Made by a program: the position numbers and the translations under genes | The notes under the pieces: generated by a model | Told to the model about the DNA's origin: nothing | Databases searched by the model: none | Seen by the model: only the letters and a program-made list of their open reading frames with translations | Shown here: positions 42,390 through 54,900 of the stretch, piece by piece | Layout: every line of letters starts with the position of its first letter | Position numbering within the stretch: position 1 is the stretch's first letter | Origin: Diadema setosum | Taxonomy: Eukaryota; Echinodermata; Echinoidea; Diadematoida; Diadematidae | Reading direction: 5' to 3' | DNA: 64,000 nt | NCBI RefSeq assembly: GCF_964275005.1 | Contig: NC_092686.1 | Span: 44,824,333 to 44,888,332, forward strand

Positions 42390-43110
42390 GTATTAATTCA
42401 ATTGGCTATTGGCTATCAACCTAGCAGGTCAGCATAAAGGGAAACTTTACACATGAGTGAACACATTTTGTTTTTGTCCTCCAAGGCACAAAAGTAAAAA
42501 TTGCAAAAATTGACATATATAGACATATAGGCCTATTGTCTTTCATTTGCAAATATAACAAAAGACCAGTTAACATAATGAGAGATATGAAAGAAATAGC
42601 AAAAATAAGTTTGTGTTCTGATCTTTATATCTTAATTTTACCTCAAACAAAATCAAAATCAAAGTGGGAAACTTATGGGGGAATCTGTCAATTCATGTTT
42701 GTTTGTTTTTTTACTGTGTTAAATCTATCTTTTGTTCTTACTGTTACATAGAAGAGCATTTACGCATGAATGACAACTTGTTCATTTTGGCAATTTTTAC
42801 TTTTGTGCCTCAGAAGAGAAAAACAAAGTGTTTTTGACTCTTCTTCTTCTTCTGATTAAGTCTGCCTCCTTCAATAGGCTGAAGATTCTTGCAGACTGTG
42901 CTATTAACATTATAATACAGTTTATTTACAGATATTTACAAGCACATAGAAAATTTGATGAAAATAACTAAGGTTTTCACTCAGGCGTAAAGCTTTTCTA
43001 TTGACTTAGCAAGTTTATAGCTAATTAGATTACCTTTCATAATAATCATGGTACATAATACATTAACATTTAGCCGAAAATTCTGTGAGAAAACTGAAAA
43101 AGTGTTCACT
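42390..43110. mobile_element. Dispersed repeat, second copy, with internal inverted parts
   Basis: ATTGGCTATCAACCTAGCAG, then CCAAGGCACAAAAG, match the copy at 17593-18180. Part of the sequence (CACAAAAGTAAAAATTGC) recurs inverted at about 42790-42820 (GCAATTTTTACTTTTGTGCC). AATTAGATTACCTTTCAT at about 43023 matches the end of the other copy. The structure suggests a foldback element. Borders are approximate. Confidence 0.5.
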
Positions 43111-44163
43111 TTTTTTTTTTGCGAGTGTAACCACATCAATCTAACGAGGCAAGAGATTAGCATTCAATCAACCTATAGATCCATATGTGGCACAGTACTA
43201 GTAATCATCAATAGGTAGATTATACAGTGAAAAAGAATCTTCATCTCCATAGGCGGCTTGGGGGGGGGGGGGGAGGGGAGGGCAGGGGTATCATCTATGC
43301 CTATACAGGGGTGCCACCGAACCCCCCCCCCCCCCACCCCTGCTTGCGAGCAGGTTACACCTGAACAAAATTGAATCTACCGTGTGGTTTGGTTTTAATA
43401 ATTTTGTTTCAGTTTTTGCAATTGAATAACAAACTTTTTTTTTACTTTTTTAAATTTTCCAGAATGTGCCACCCAAAATGAACAATTAATTTCAAAATCT
43501 TTCTCGTGGGAGATCCTAGAGGACTACCCCACCCCGCCCCCTCCTCAACCCTTCACAAGGCAGGTGCTGCTCTGTCTCCCCTCTCTCACTCATTTGCTCT
43601 CGCGCGTTTCCCCTGCAGATTAAACATACCCCTCCCCCCCCCCCCTTAGAAGGCTCCTGTTTTTTTTTTCTTCATTTTCAACCCCAATAAAAATCCAAAT
43701 TACTAGTACTGGCTTAACTCCCATATGTGAACAATCACAGTCCCTGAATAGAACAATTTGATTACTGCACAACAAGGAATGTCGAATAGTCAAATCCAAG
43801 AAGCAACCGATACTGTTGCAAGGACTCGCACGTCTCTTTTTACTCATTAGTGGAATGTTTCTATCAAAAATTTTACATTTGTATTGTACCTCTATCAAAA
43901 TGATATCCACATAAAAGACTATAAGGCGCCAGGAGGCCCAAATTTCCCAAAGAGCTTCAATGAATAGTGAGAAAATCTCTTTGAGGAGGGAGAGATTAAA
44001 ACTCACCGAGGATCAATTAGGCCACAGTGCAAGTTGCAGAACGCCCTCAGGTGACGCATTTACTCTTGACGACGGGTGTCATTTACACAAACAATTACTT
44101 TTGTGTCAACGAACCGGAAAATACTGAGTAAAGTGCTTGTATCAGAAGACGTTATCTAGAAGT

Positions 44164-46270
44164 ATGGCGGCACCGCGAGAGATCGAAGCAAATGAATACC
44201 TACAAAATCACAAGATTATGGAGCTTTTTCACAATATCACGGGGCAGCTTGTCTTCCACAGACCAGGTACTATTAGCTATATCATATGCTAAGTTTTGCA
44301 GAATTCTGGGCTTTGTGTAGTCCCATATGCTACTGTGCATGTTGGACTATCACAGCAGCGTTGTGTTACTTGCATCACAATCTAGACTCTATACTATAGA
44401 ACTTCTAGTTTCTACACAGGCAAATAGCCTCTACCGGTAATAAAATTTACCTTTTGTATAGGTACTGAAAATAGCAATAGTATCTGACACATTACCCAAT
44501 TGTCAAAGTTTTGACAGTAGAGATGCTTTTCAAACTTGTAGAAGTCCCCTATAGTAAATATTCAAAGCCAAGGGACGCAGGTCTCCAATATCCCGTTTGA
44601 ATATTGCATAAACATAAAACTAAAAGTTTTAAAGCGGAATTTCTTGCCCAATGTAGATCTCAATTAAGTAAATACATGTATGGTAAAATTGGTAAATATT
44701 TATTAACAATTAGTAATTGAAAATTGGTAAATATTTAATTCCAAAGATGTGAAGTGACGGTAGGACAGTATTGAGGCGCCTAATAATATAATTGGATAGT
44801 GGTTTACACTAGCTATTAACGTTTTCTAGGTCTACCTACTTGTTCTTCCATGAAATTTTCATGGATAAAAAAAAAAAAGTAGGTAGACCTAGAAAACTAT
44901 AATACTTTCATTGAAAGTATATATCTAATAGATATAATACTATGCACACTAAGTAATTCAGCAGTGGTATATGTTGTATGTTTATAGATTTTTATGTGTG
45001 TGTTTTCATTTTACAGACAATCCCAAGGCATTTATGATTGACTACATTGAAAAACTGAAAGAGGGGCGAACCACTCAGATGAACTACCCATGTTTATTTG
45101 ATGACACAAACATCGAGTCAGTCTTTGGTATGCTGGATCCTACAAAGAAAGGCCATATCACACTTGAACAGTACAGAGAAGGCAAGTTTGATTATGAATA
45201 CACAATGTTGAACCTCTGCTATTATCTGAAGCATTTTAATTACATGTCAAAGATTTAGAAGTGTCATCTTTGATTCAACTAAAGTACCTGCGCCCTCTCT
45301 CACCTGATGCATTAGCCCGACCAGACACTGTTACGCTATGCGAAAACAGCGTCTGACACGCACGGCATGCAGCCTCGAAGTGAGGAACCTCAACACAACT
45401 ACAAAACTTAGGAACATGTATACTTTTCTCCTTTAAACAGAATATTTTACTCACGTTAAATGCTACAGAAGAATAGTTCGCCACACTGGGTCCATGGAGA
45501 CCACTTGCGATAAGTCCGTGGAACAAATAAATGACACTTTCTGGCGTAATTCCTGACCGCCGGGCTTCGTCGTTGCAGGATTCAAAATGGCGCCTTGACT
45601 TATGCGCATGCGTGACCGGATGTGCTCCAGAGCGAGCGCGTGTGCGTTGAAAGTGTCGAGCAAACCTTGGCGTCTGCGACACAATAACCCAGTACAGTTT
45701 ATAGCTGTATACAGTACCTTATACTAGTAACCGTGCGTACGCTGCTTGAAAGGGCATTCACATCACGTGACCACCCGATATCTGAGCTTGGCCTGGCGTG
45801 AAAGATTGTGTACGGTGTGGACATGCTGGATATGATGATCAATTTCGGTAAGTTTCATTACGTACATTTGAATATATATAGCATCAGATGTAGAGTAAAT
45901 ATTGAAGAGTATACTCGATGAGTTTGAGGTGACAAAAATGATCGTAAGTATCAAAAGTCAAAGCTATCGTGTACGATTACGTCGCCTCTCCTAGTGATTG
46001 GTGGTCGCGCGCGTACAGCCCTGTCGCGACGTACCATGTACAGCGACTGGGCTGTGTATAGTTACTGATGCATTATACTGGAAGGTCCTGAACTATACTA
46101 CATCCAGATCCAGATCCAGATGTCTATCCAGTTATTGCAGTATATGTCACTGGTAGAGATATCATGGATTTTCATCATCACATGCATCCTCAAAAGAAAC
46201 TAGTGTGAAAAAGCTGTTTCTTAATCCAACTAGAGTTTTAAGCATTGCACAACTGTACTTGAGTAGGTTT

Positions 46271-46303
<33 letters not shown>

Positions 46304-46664
46304 GGGGGGGGGGGGGGGGTAATGATGAAATACACCTGCACTGCTTTCATGAACAAGTGTAAACTTGGGAGTAGCCTTATCAATGTCACTTATATTTAGT
46401 GTACTTTTGCCTTTCTATGTTATTTTCAATAGTTTAGGTTGTATTGCCAAACCTGCCACAAAAGCAACTCAAATCAGTTATAATTTTGTTTTTCTTGAGG
46501 CACACACAATCAGTTATTAATTATTGCATCACTGTATCATCTGTATTGTTTTTTTTTTTTATTCTTTTGTGACTGTAATTTTGGTGTACTGTGCTTTCTA
46601 GTCTTTTAGCATGAATAGCACCCATGCGCTTAGAAACACCTGTGTAAAGTGTCTTAAAAATGCA

Positions 46665-46702
<38 letters not shown>

Positions 46703-47471
46703 CATTATTATTATTATCATTATTATCATTAGATATTTGTCAATATGTTTCTTGCAGCAATGGCAACTCTAGGCTGTGAAAACATCGATGAAAATCCAAC
46801 AGGAGCAGAAAGTGGTCGAGTGACAGCAGACATCTTTGCCAGAGAAGTGTAAGTGAAACTGCAGGATTGGCTTATTATTCCATTGCCTTGCCACTCTGCT
46901 ATCAGTGATTACTGTAAAACATGATATATTCGCGGCATGAAATTTTTCGCGAATTGGAGCCGATGGCCTTTTACGAGGCAAGAAATTTTCGCGAATTGCC
47001 ACTTTCGCATGCATTTTAATTTCGCAAATCTTAGCACTCGCGAAATTAAAATGCATGCGAACATTCCTTGTTTTACAATAGCTTCTTATATACTTACATT
47101 GCAAGAACAGTATTGCTTTCAATTGCTTTTATACATGTACAATGCTGCATGGAGACAACTTAAATAGATAATTTGTTTCTTATTACTTATGCTGGTAGTA
47201 TTTGGAATTCGTCGAAATACTGTCTGCAAGTGAAATTAGATGGTACAGTATAATAGAATGCCCACAAAGTTCATTTGCAGGGATTTGACCAGCACCGCAA
47301 GATGATTTTCAGTGACCTGTACAACCAACTCATTACAGTGTATTTGTCTAATTCATTAGGTATATGACTGATTTTCCTCTTTTCTTTTCTTTTCTTTTCT
47401 TTTTTTTTTCCAATTTCTGCAGGAAGATGGGATTGAAAAAAGCTTCAGCAACATTCAAACCAACAATGTAG
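44164..47471 (+). CDS. EFCAB10: EF-hand calcium-binding domain-containing protein 10 (4 exons)
   Basis: Exons are 44164-44266, 45017-45181, 46758-46848 and 47423-47471, giving 135 residues. Phases agree (1, 1, 2). Intron 2 begins GCAAGT and ends CAG, so it is a GC-AG intron. The other introns are GT-AG. Residues of about 10-50 (EYLQNHKIMELFHNITGQLV) fit a RIIa/Dpy-30-like dimerisation segment. LFDDTNIESVFGMLDPTKKG onward is a single EF-hand. Its loop DPTKKGHITLEQ has Lys at position 5 and Gln at position 12 where an acidic residue is usual, so calcium binding is doubtful. The family is poorly studied; the RIIa-like part suggests an axonemal role (inference). It diverges from AMDHD1. Confidence 0.9.
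45283..46085 (-). mobile_element. Dispersed element, copy 2, in EFCAB10 intron 2
   Basis: Reverse-complement relative of 22515-23205. Shared blocks include TAGCCCGACCAGACACTGT, CAAAATGGCGC, ATGAGTTTGAGGTGAC and CAGCGACTGGGCTGTGTA. The minus-strand frame of 135 residues over it is open by chance or a relic, and no domain was recognised. Confidence 0.6.
46272..46319. repeat. Poly-T / poly-G homopolymer junction
   Basis: A run of about 33 T is followed directly by about 16 G, ending GGGGT. It lies in EFCAB10 intron 2. Length errors in assembly are likely here. Confidence 0.8.
46663..46731. repeat. (ATT)n microsatellite
   Basis: About 23 ATT units with a few ATC variants, just before EFCAB10 exon 3. 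Confidence 0.9.
46910..47080. mobile_element. MITE with TACTGTAAAACA ends, copy in EFCAB10 intron 3
   Basis: Begins TACTGTAAAACATG and ends TTGTTTTACAATA, the near inverse. The interior is rich in TTCGCG/CGCGAA with ATGCATTTTAATTTCGC and its inverse. The same family lies at 60358-60558. Non-coding. Confidence 0.8.
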
Positions 47472-48123
47472 AATGGCCCTGATTTCTGTACATCGGATTG
47501 CAAAGAAACCAGGAACCCTGCTGGCAGATCCTTGTTATCATTTGTTTGCTGTCTCACTTCCATGACGGAAATGAAGACAGTACTGGACCTCATCTATTAC
47601 ATGCTGGACACTTGAATAGCAGGGATGAAGTCTCCAACATTTTCTGCTTATTTCATACATTGCAACATGTGTGTAGCCATTTTCGATCTATAAATGAAGA
47701 ATTGGATGCACAGGCTCTGTGATATGTGATCCTTCCACAAGCAAGTGCGAATGCATGTGTCAGTTATATTTCTGTGCTCTGACAGAAACTACATTTCCTC
47801 TACCAAAGGGGATCCAGATTGGCATACCATACAGACTCCAGCTCCAGTGCTTCGTAGCATTCACCAGTTTGCATGTGTGTTTATTTTTTTCCATCCCCAT
47901 TACTATTTTCTGTAATTTGTTCATCAAACTTTCTCCAGTTTGGTGTGGTTTGATTCATGTACATGTATATGTAATGACAAAACTTTTTTTTTTTGTTCTG
48001 ATTTGTGAAAATTATAATGACTGTCAAAAAGCTTAATTGATTGCTTTTAAAGACTTTGAAACATTCTAAACACTGTTTAGGGATGCAGAGGAATTTCTTC
48101 TTTTTTGACAATTTCAAAAAAGA

Positions 48124-48129
48124 AATAAA
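48124..48129 (+). terminator. Candidate poly(A) signal for EFCAB10
   Basis: AATAAA about 650 bases after the EFCAB10 stop, with no earlier canonical signal noticed. Confidence 0.45.
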
Positions 48130-49348
48130 GATGCATTGCCATTCTGCATATGGTGCATTCTACTTGTTACATTTTCATTCAATATTTGTTAATTATCACT
48201 GTAAGAGACAAGAAAGTCCCGCATACAACGTCCTACATTTCAGAGGAGACCATTCATGACAGCGCTGAAAGCAAGGCAGTGTTTTTGCGATGGGTACAAT
48301 ACAGATGGGTACAATACAGATGTGTCAATCCGTGGCGACTTGGTACATATATATATATATTTAATAATCTTGTTTATATTTTTCTAAGATTTATAATGTC
48401 TGTTTTATGTTAAGTGCTGTCTGGGACAAATTATTTGTATAGGGCCCCATTTTTCTCTCTCTTCTTTCTTTCTATAAAACAACAACAACAATCCGTGGCA
48501 CGCAGTCAGTTCTCCATACAGAACAGTGGACGGTAACAATTATCTAATAGAATATGTCTTTAGCGATGTCCTTTGTATAACCCAGAGTTTTCCTTTGAAT
48601 CTGCATTAATGAAACAAATGTATTTGTTAGCATAAACTTGAGATTATTATACACCCTGTAAATCCAATATCAGACGTGCATGAGCATACTTCATATAATA
48701 ATTATGCTACAGGACTGTAGCAGGATCCGTCCCTCCAAGATATCGATGGAGCCTCAAGGCTAATTTCAAAATAAACTTGTACTGTATAAAATGTACAGAG
48801 AGGCTATCCAACAGTCGTACTTATTATTACAGTAAAGAGAATTGAATTCATAATATTGCCAGTCTTTGTACTGTCAATGATATAGCAATGGCGGATCCAG
48901 GCAGGGACGCACCCAGCGAGCGCCCCCTTTAATTTTATTAAAACAAGAGAAATAAAAAGAAAAAACTGGTGGGGCGCATGCGCCCTCCCCCTTTGATTTT
49001 GTAAAGGCACTCCCCTTTTACAGGGAAATGCAAACTTGCACTGCTTTATGTATATTTGTACAGGGTAAAATCTTAGTGTGTACATATGAAGAAGTTTGTA
49101 TTATGTGTACAATAAATACATGACAAGATACTCCTTTATTATGTGTCTTTGCGTCAAATCTGAAAATTAATTCATTGATAGACTATGTGAAATGATTATC
49201 CAAGTATTTGTATGACCAAGAAGTCTGATCTACTGCATATCTTGCTGATTAATAATGTATTTGGGGGGGGGGGGGGATAAAGAGACATACAGTTTTGATT
49301 CATGGTGTGAACATGCTCAAAACTCATTTAAAGTTTAACTTTGTGATA

Positions 49349-49533
49349 CAGTGGACTACCGTTATAGCAAAGTCCTTGAGACTGGCAGTTTTCCTTCATT
49401 ATATCGAAATTTCATTATAACCGAACAAATAAACAGTAAAAACCAAAGAGCAGATAATGTTGCGGTTTGAATTTTTACTTTGTTGTAACCGGAATTTTGT
49501 TACAGCCATGTTTGTTATAACGGGAGTGCACTG
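49349..49533. mobile_element. TA-flanked short MITE, intergenic copy
   Basis: Starts CAGTGGACTACCGTTATAGC and ends TATAACGGGAGTGCACTG, with TA outside both ends. It is related to 35532-35720 in inverse orientation (CAGTTTTCCTTCATTATATC block). Non-coding. Confidence 0.8.
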
Positions 49534-49708
49534 TATGTAATGACATGATTCTGAAATTCACTTTGATGCTGGAAAGTGCCAACATTGGCATGTTTTAGAT
49601 TCATACCCAAGTTTAGTCAGGTATTCAATTTAGAAGGGTATCTTTATAATACAAAGGTTCTTGCAAATTTAAAGCTTACCTCAGCTTACCACACACACAG
49701 CACACACC

Positions 49709-49744
<36 letters not shown>

Positions 49745-49988
49745 TACAATATATATATATATATAGATATATATATATATATATATATATAACGATTAAG
49801 ACAAACAAGTTGACATAATGCATTATGTCGACTTGTTTGTCTTCATCGTCTTCATGCTCTTATTCCAACACGCGGATAATAATACCATTATATATATATA
49901 TATATATATATGTGAGATATGAGAAAGGAAGGAGAAAATCGGTGCGTAGCTTTGACATTATTATTCTCTTACTGTTCCTCCTTTTCGG

Positions 49989-50019
<31 letters not shown>

Positions 50020-50284
50020 CACATACATATAAAGAGAGAGAGAGGGGGGGGGGGGGGGGAGATTGCCTGAAGTGAGTACATACTAGTTTTCTTAGGGTCG
50101 CAGCCCAAACATTGTACATAATGTATCATGCCATGTTTGCCGGTATATTGACTGCCATACGGCCCACCAGTAATACTGGAGGGGTTTTCACTCGTCAGGG
50201 ACAAAAGTAAAGGTACGGGTGATTTCCGTGTCGACCGCCACTCTGAAAATCTTTCCTTGTTGTCTTCACGGTTTTATGGAAAGC

Positions 50285-50285
<1 letters not shown>

Positions 50286-50376
<91 letters not shown>

Positions 50377-50394
50377 ACACACACACACACACAC
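50286..50394. repeat. Long (CA)n microsatellite
   Basis: About 54 CA units with one interruption (ACCACAC at about 50374). It is likely highly polymorphic. Confidence 0.95.
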
Positions 50395-50651
50395 GCATAT
50401 GCATGTGTGTATATTTATTATATTACACACCAACACACAAAAATCGCTCGCTGTGGTTGGTTCCTTCATTATAACAATCAGTTCACTTGTCATAATCGCC
50501 GTTATTGTCACCATAAAAGTCGCCACTTTTGAAGTTGAACTGTGCATGTCAAGTTCGGGTAAACTTTATCTTTAGAAATACAAAGACACAGATGTGGAAC
50601 TCACTTCTGAAGACTTAGTTTAAGAAAAATACAATATGATAAATTCATGGA

Positions 50652-51156
50652 ATGAAGGTAAATATAAATAAAAATGTTGAACATCTGATAGATGCACTAG
50701 CGCAATTACAGGAAATTGATGCATCCCTGGATGATCCCATCAAAAACACGAAGAATTTCGTGATAAACAAATCCTATCGAGACTGCTTACGTGATGAAAC
50801 CATTGGTAGTGCTGTGCCAGAGACTTGTCACAAATTGCTGCATGCGTAGATAAAAGAAATGCGTCGCTAAAATAAACTATTAAAATATTTTATTTCAGCG
50901 ATGGATTTGGACGTACTGGAAAAACAAAATGGGTAAAACGAGATGGATCGTCGAACATGGTGGAATTGATAGGCCCAACCATCTGGGACACTTTCAAGGC
51001 CTCTTCCATCAGACGGACGGGATGTAACCCGACAAGCGGAAGTTTCTCATCCTGCATGGCGCATGCGCGCGTAAGATCGGTGCGCACAGAAAGACATTTA
51101 CATTTGTATATATCTTTCTTTTGTCTGCCCACCCCCCCCCCCCCGACAAAAAACAA
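50652..51156. other. Unresolved coding-like open frames
   Basis: Three frames look protein-like but cannot be joined in a consistent way. The plus-strand frame 50652-50849 (NVEHLIDALAQLQEIDASLD...) ends at a stop. A plus-strand stretch from an acceptor-like TTTCAG (to 50898) runs to a donor at 51071 (FGRTGKTKWVKRDGSSNM...). The minus strand over the same bases reads QDEKLPLVGLHPVRLMEEAL... and ends beside AATAAA. No family was recognised. It may be a relic of a gene or transposase, or the 5' part of an unannotated gene. I do not call a CDS. Confidence 0.3.
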
Positions 51157-51973
51157 GCAATCAATGCCTTGCCTTACTTCCTTTACTTTCTTTCCTCATA
51201 TAAAGATGTGCATGTCCTTATCATTTGCGCTTCAAACATTCGTGCCCTCAGAGAGCCGCTTCATAAGCTGCGTCAGCCTTGCCAGTGGGAATCTTTCATA
51301 AAGTTTAAGGTAGGCATGCATGTCTTTCATATTAGATACGCATTGTTCTTATCCTGTCTTATCATAATCTTATCATGATAGTAATATACAATAATAATTA
51401 AGTCTTTGATCTGTTAGGAAATTTTCATAGTAATTACTATGTGGTCTGAAAACATTCTTTAGATGTCATTACAATCTTACCACAACTTTGCAACTTCTTG
51501 TACACCTCCTGGCAATGGAAATTCTTTATTTATTTATTTCTCTTTCCATTTTGGCCAATATTGATGGAATTTATTGATTCGGACTAAAATGCAATGTATC
51601 AAACGCGTATAAGAGATAAGTTTAGTATATATATATTTATAATCAAACGATACATAATGTGTTCGATGTTGTAAATAAGCCCATAATAACTCATGTTTAC
51701 CGCAATCTGTATAAGTTGGAATTGTATGAAAACATTGCCTAATTTCTATCATCGAAAGCACTGACAGAATTTTCTCACCGCTCTGAACAAACATTTTGAT
51801 AATGGTCTCTATATGTTTGAATAAGTTCTGGGGTGGGGGAAGACTTCTTTGGGGCAGACCTTTTCATTTCCAGTATTGCGGTATTTTGTGTCTTTAATTT
51901 ATTATGCAGAGTGGCCATAATTCCATTGACTTTGACGATTCTTCCCGAGTGTGTGCACTGCTTGACATCAAGT

Positions 51974-54900
51974 ATGTCTACCAAGCTGCTTCTGCTGTCG
52001 ATGTTGCTGATTACGGCATACTGTGCCGCTATGGAGGAATCCAAAACGGGACTGCGCAGAAATTGTAAGTTTCCGTCTTGGTTTCACACGCTGATCCATG
52101 CAGTTAAATGTTCATAAATTGAGACACCCATACCCTAGAAACTTTAACTGTTATTAAGGTGCTTAAAAGTACATTCGCAAAGTACACAAAGTCTTGATTA
52201 AACTGCAAAATTTGCTTTGTTGTGATACATTATTAATGCTCATCATACACTTCACAGCTGAAATTTCCATATTAATTATATTCATGTTTAACCTAATTAT
52301 GAAAGTTATGATCTGACGAGAATTTGTGACATTTTCAGCAATAAATATTAAAGTCTTGGGGCGTTAAGTTGGAGTCATCCCACGAGCCCAACACCCACGA
52401 GTACCCACGGCCCACGAGCTAGACATAAAAAAAGTCCATGAGTCATACATCCACGAGTCATACATGAAAGCCCACAAGTCATACAGCCCACGAGTCGTAG
52501 TCTACACTGTAGACCAAGTAAAACAGGCCCACTTGCTAGATACTAAGTAAAATAGATCCATTAGCTTGACACTAGGCAAATAGTGTCCATGAGCTCGACA
52601 CCATAAGCAAAAAAGGCCCACGAGCTCGACACTTATACGTACATTAAGCCTCGTGATATAATGTCGAGCTTGTGGGTCTTTTTTGCCTAGTCGAGCTTAT
52701 GGGCCTTATTTGTATAGTGTCTAGTTCGTGGGCTTATTTTAGTTGGTGTCAAGCTCGCGGGCCTTGTTCACTTAATGTCTAGCTCGTGGGCTGTTTGACC
52801 CGTTACGTGGGCTGTACATGATTTATGGGTGTCGAACTCGTCACGTGCACCCGTTGAGTTGGTCCTGTGGGTTTTTTATGAACATTATTATTTTTAAAAA
52901 GTTGATTTCGCTTTCATTTGCCACACACAGACGATATATACCAAAGTGACTAATTTTCGGCGCGTTTTCAACAACATCATTGTGGTGTTATCCTGCTTTA
53001 TATACAGGGGCAAAAAAAAAAAAAAGAAGAAGAAAAGATAAAGATCATCTTATAGTGCCATCAGCGCACTCGAAGAAAATTCAACATATTTTCATTTTTT
53101 TTAGCACAATGAAAGAGCACTGGACTTAACTCTTTCAAAAAGCAGGGGGAAATGATATTACCCTTGGTATATATCAGTAATATTTAAGTCGAGGGAATGT
53201 GTTTTTTTTTTCTTTTATTGAAAGATTAAGCTGTTCGGAATTTTCCTTATATTTCTTTTAATCGTTATAGATACGTGACGTCACGAAATGTAATAGTCTT
53301 CTCATCCACAGATGACTGCACTGAAATTTTCAATGGATTTTCCTCAATAAAGTTTTAGGAAAATCAAGGAATCAAACACCTTAAAACGGATTTTCCTCAA
53401 ACTTCGTTGATGTTTTCAATTCCGGGTTTCTACGATAATGTTGCTGCATTCACGTAGGCCCCCTATATGGGTCTCATAAGTTGCTCTAAAATCAGGAAAC
53501 TCGATACAAAGCTCATCATGTAAACATAATCAGAAGTAAAACACATGTCCATTTATAGGAGGAAAAGGGACGAATACCATGTTATTTCTCATGTCTGTCA
53601 TTAATTTGTTGGTGTTATTTGTTTGTTTTCTGATACATAGACCAGGAAAACACCTACACTTTGACGGATGACGTTGATGTTGATGAGGCGAAATGGACAT
53701 TCTTTCGGAAAATATATCATCGGGAATGTCACAAGGCCCCTGATTCACGTTGCCCGAGACATAAGAGAGGTGATATCATTGGCTGTTTGCATGTACCAAA
53801 TTATGTCATTTAGAGCAACATTTATAGCGAGGTCGCTTGAGCGAAATCACAGCATTAGCGTCACTTCCCACTATAATGACTACCATAAATTTTTTTTTGA
53901 TGCAGTTATCGAAACCAGATAATCTCTTCTTCTCTTGATGTAACAGATTCAGTCTTAACATGGAATATCCATACATTTTTTTTTTTATTCTTGTCTATGA
54001 TTCGCCTTGCATTAGTATAAATTTGTACAAAAACAGATACATTTTTGATGGCAACTTCTGCATTTACAAAGCACGTGCTGTTTGATTTACACATGATCGA
54101 TTGTGGCGACTATAACCTATACGAAGTAGAATGAATGATCGTGGAATTATTTTTCTTCAAGTGGCAACAATGACAGTGTTTAACATTAAAACTGAACCCT
54201 TTCTTTTCTGAGTTTAACTGGATCTATGACACGTGGTCACTGAAGAAGCAATTTTCAATTTTACAGCCATTGGTGAGGAGCTTACTGGACACTGCGAATG
54301 TTGTCAGGGCAAGATCTTCGGGAAACTGAAAACCAAATCCCGCTGTTCATGTGAGTTGCCAATCTATAACCAAATGTTGTCAGTTTTCTAAGTTTTTTTT
54401 TTTTCTGTCTTCGTTATGTTTAACTTGTGCATGAAAAATAATTATTCTAACTTATTCCAGAATACTGTCCATTGCAGTGATGCCTTGTTTATTTAGTTAT
54501 TTTGTGTTTTATATTGACAAGTGGCCATGGAAGAGAAAGCTATTACACATACACTGAAATGCGAAAATGCTTCTAGGCGTTTGTATTTTCTTTTTTAGAA
54601 AGTTGCAATTTTCTGAATTTGAGCCGATAGTATACATGTACTTTCTTTTGTCAAGTTGACTTTTTTGTTTACTAAAAGGTTTTTTTCTGTCTTCGTTATG
54701 TTTAACTTGTGCATGAAAAATAATTATTCTAATTTATTCCAGAATGCTGTCCATTGCAATGATGCCTTGTTTATTTAGTTATTTTGTGTTTTATATTGAC
54801 AAGTGGCCATGGAAGAGAAAGCTATTACACATAGTAACACTGAAATGCGCAAATGCTTCTAGGCGTTTGTATTTTTTTTTTAGAAAGTTGCAATTTTCTG

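Larger units (their letters stand above)
39843..44163. other. Intergenic interval between divergent AMDHD1 and EFCAB10
   Basis: No gene is assigned. It holds a poly-C/(CA) block at about 40002-40030, an inverted-repeat element at 40838-41170, a CpG-richer stretch at about 41750-42130, a dispersed repeat at 42390-43110, and poly-G/poly-C blocks at 43259-43335 and 43632-43647. The 41859-42065 frame (MKGNLPDLALKLRKVKFF...) looks mildly coding but has no supported splice partner or family. Confidence 0.5.
48200..50640. other. Intergenic stretch: MITEs and microsatellites, no gene seen
   Basis: Contains a MITE at 49349-49533, a poly-G run at 49263-49276, (AC)n and (AT)n at 49686-49792, a further (AT)n at 49890-49911, an A/AT/GA/poly-G block at 49989-50060 and the long CA array at 50286-50394. 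A repeat-like stretch with GGCGGATCCAGGCAGGG lies at about 48892. The Thr/His and Cys/Val frames over the CA array are artefacts. Confidence 0.6.

Noticed and set aside
50219-50575. Thr/His-rich and Cys/Val-rich open frames of 70-118 residues
   Set aside because: They are translations of the CA microsatellite in different frames.
51833-51973. Upstream in-frame ATG of the secreted-protein gene
   Set aside because: Starting there would bury the signal peptide inside the protein. An acceptor-like site ending at 51909 also suggests the exon begins after this ATG.
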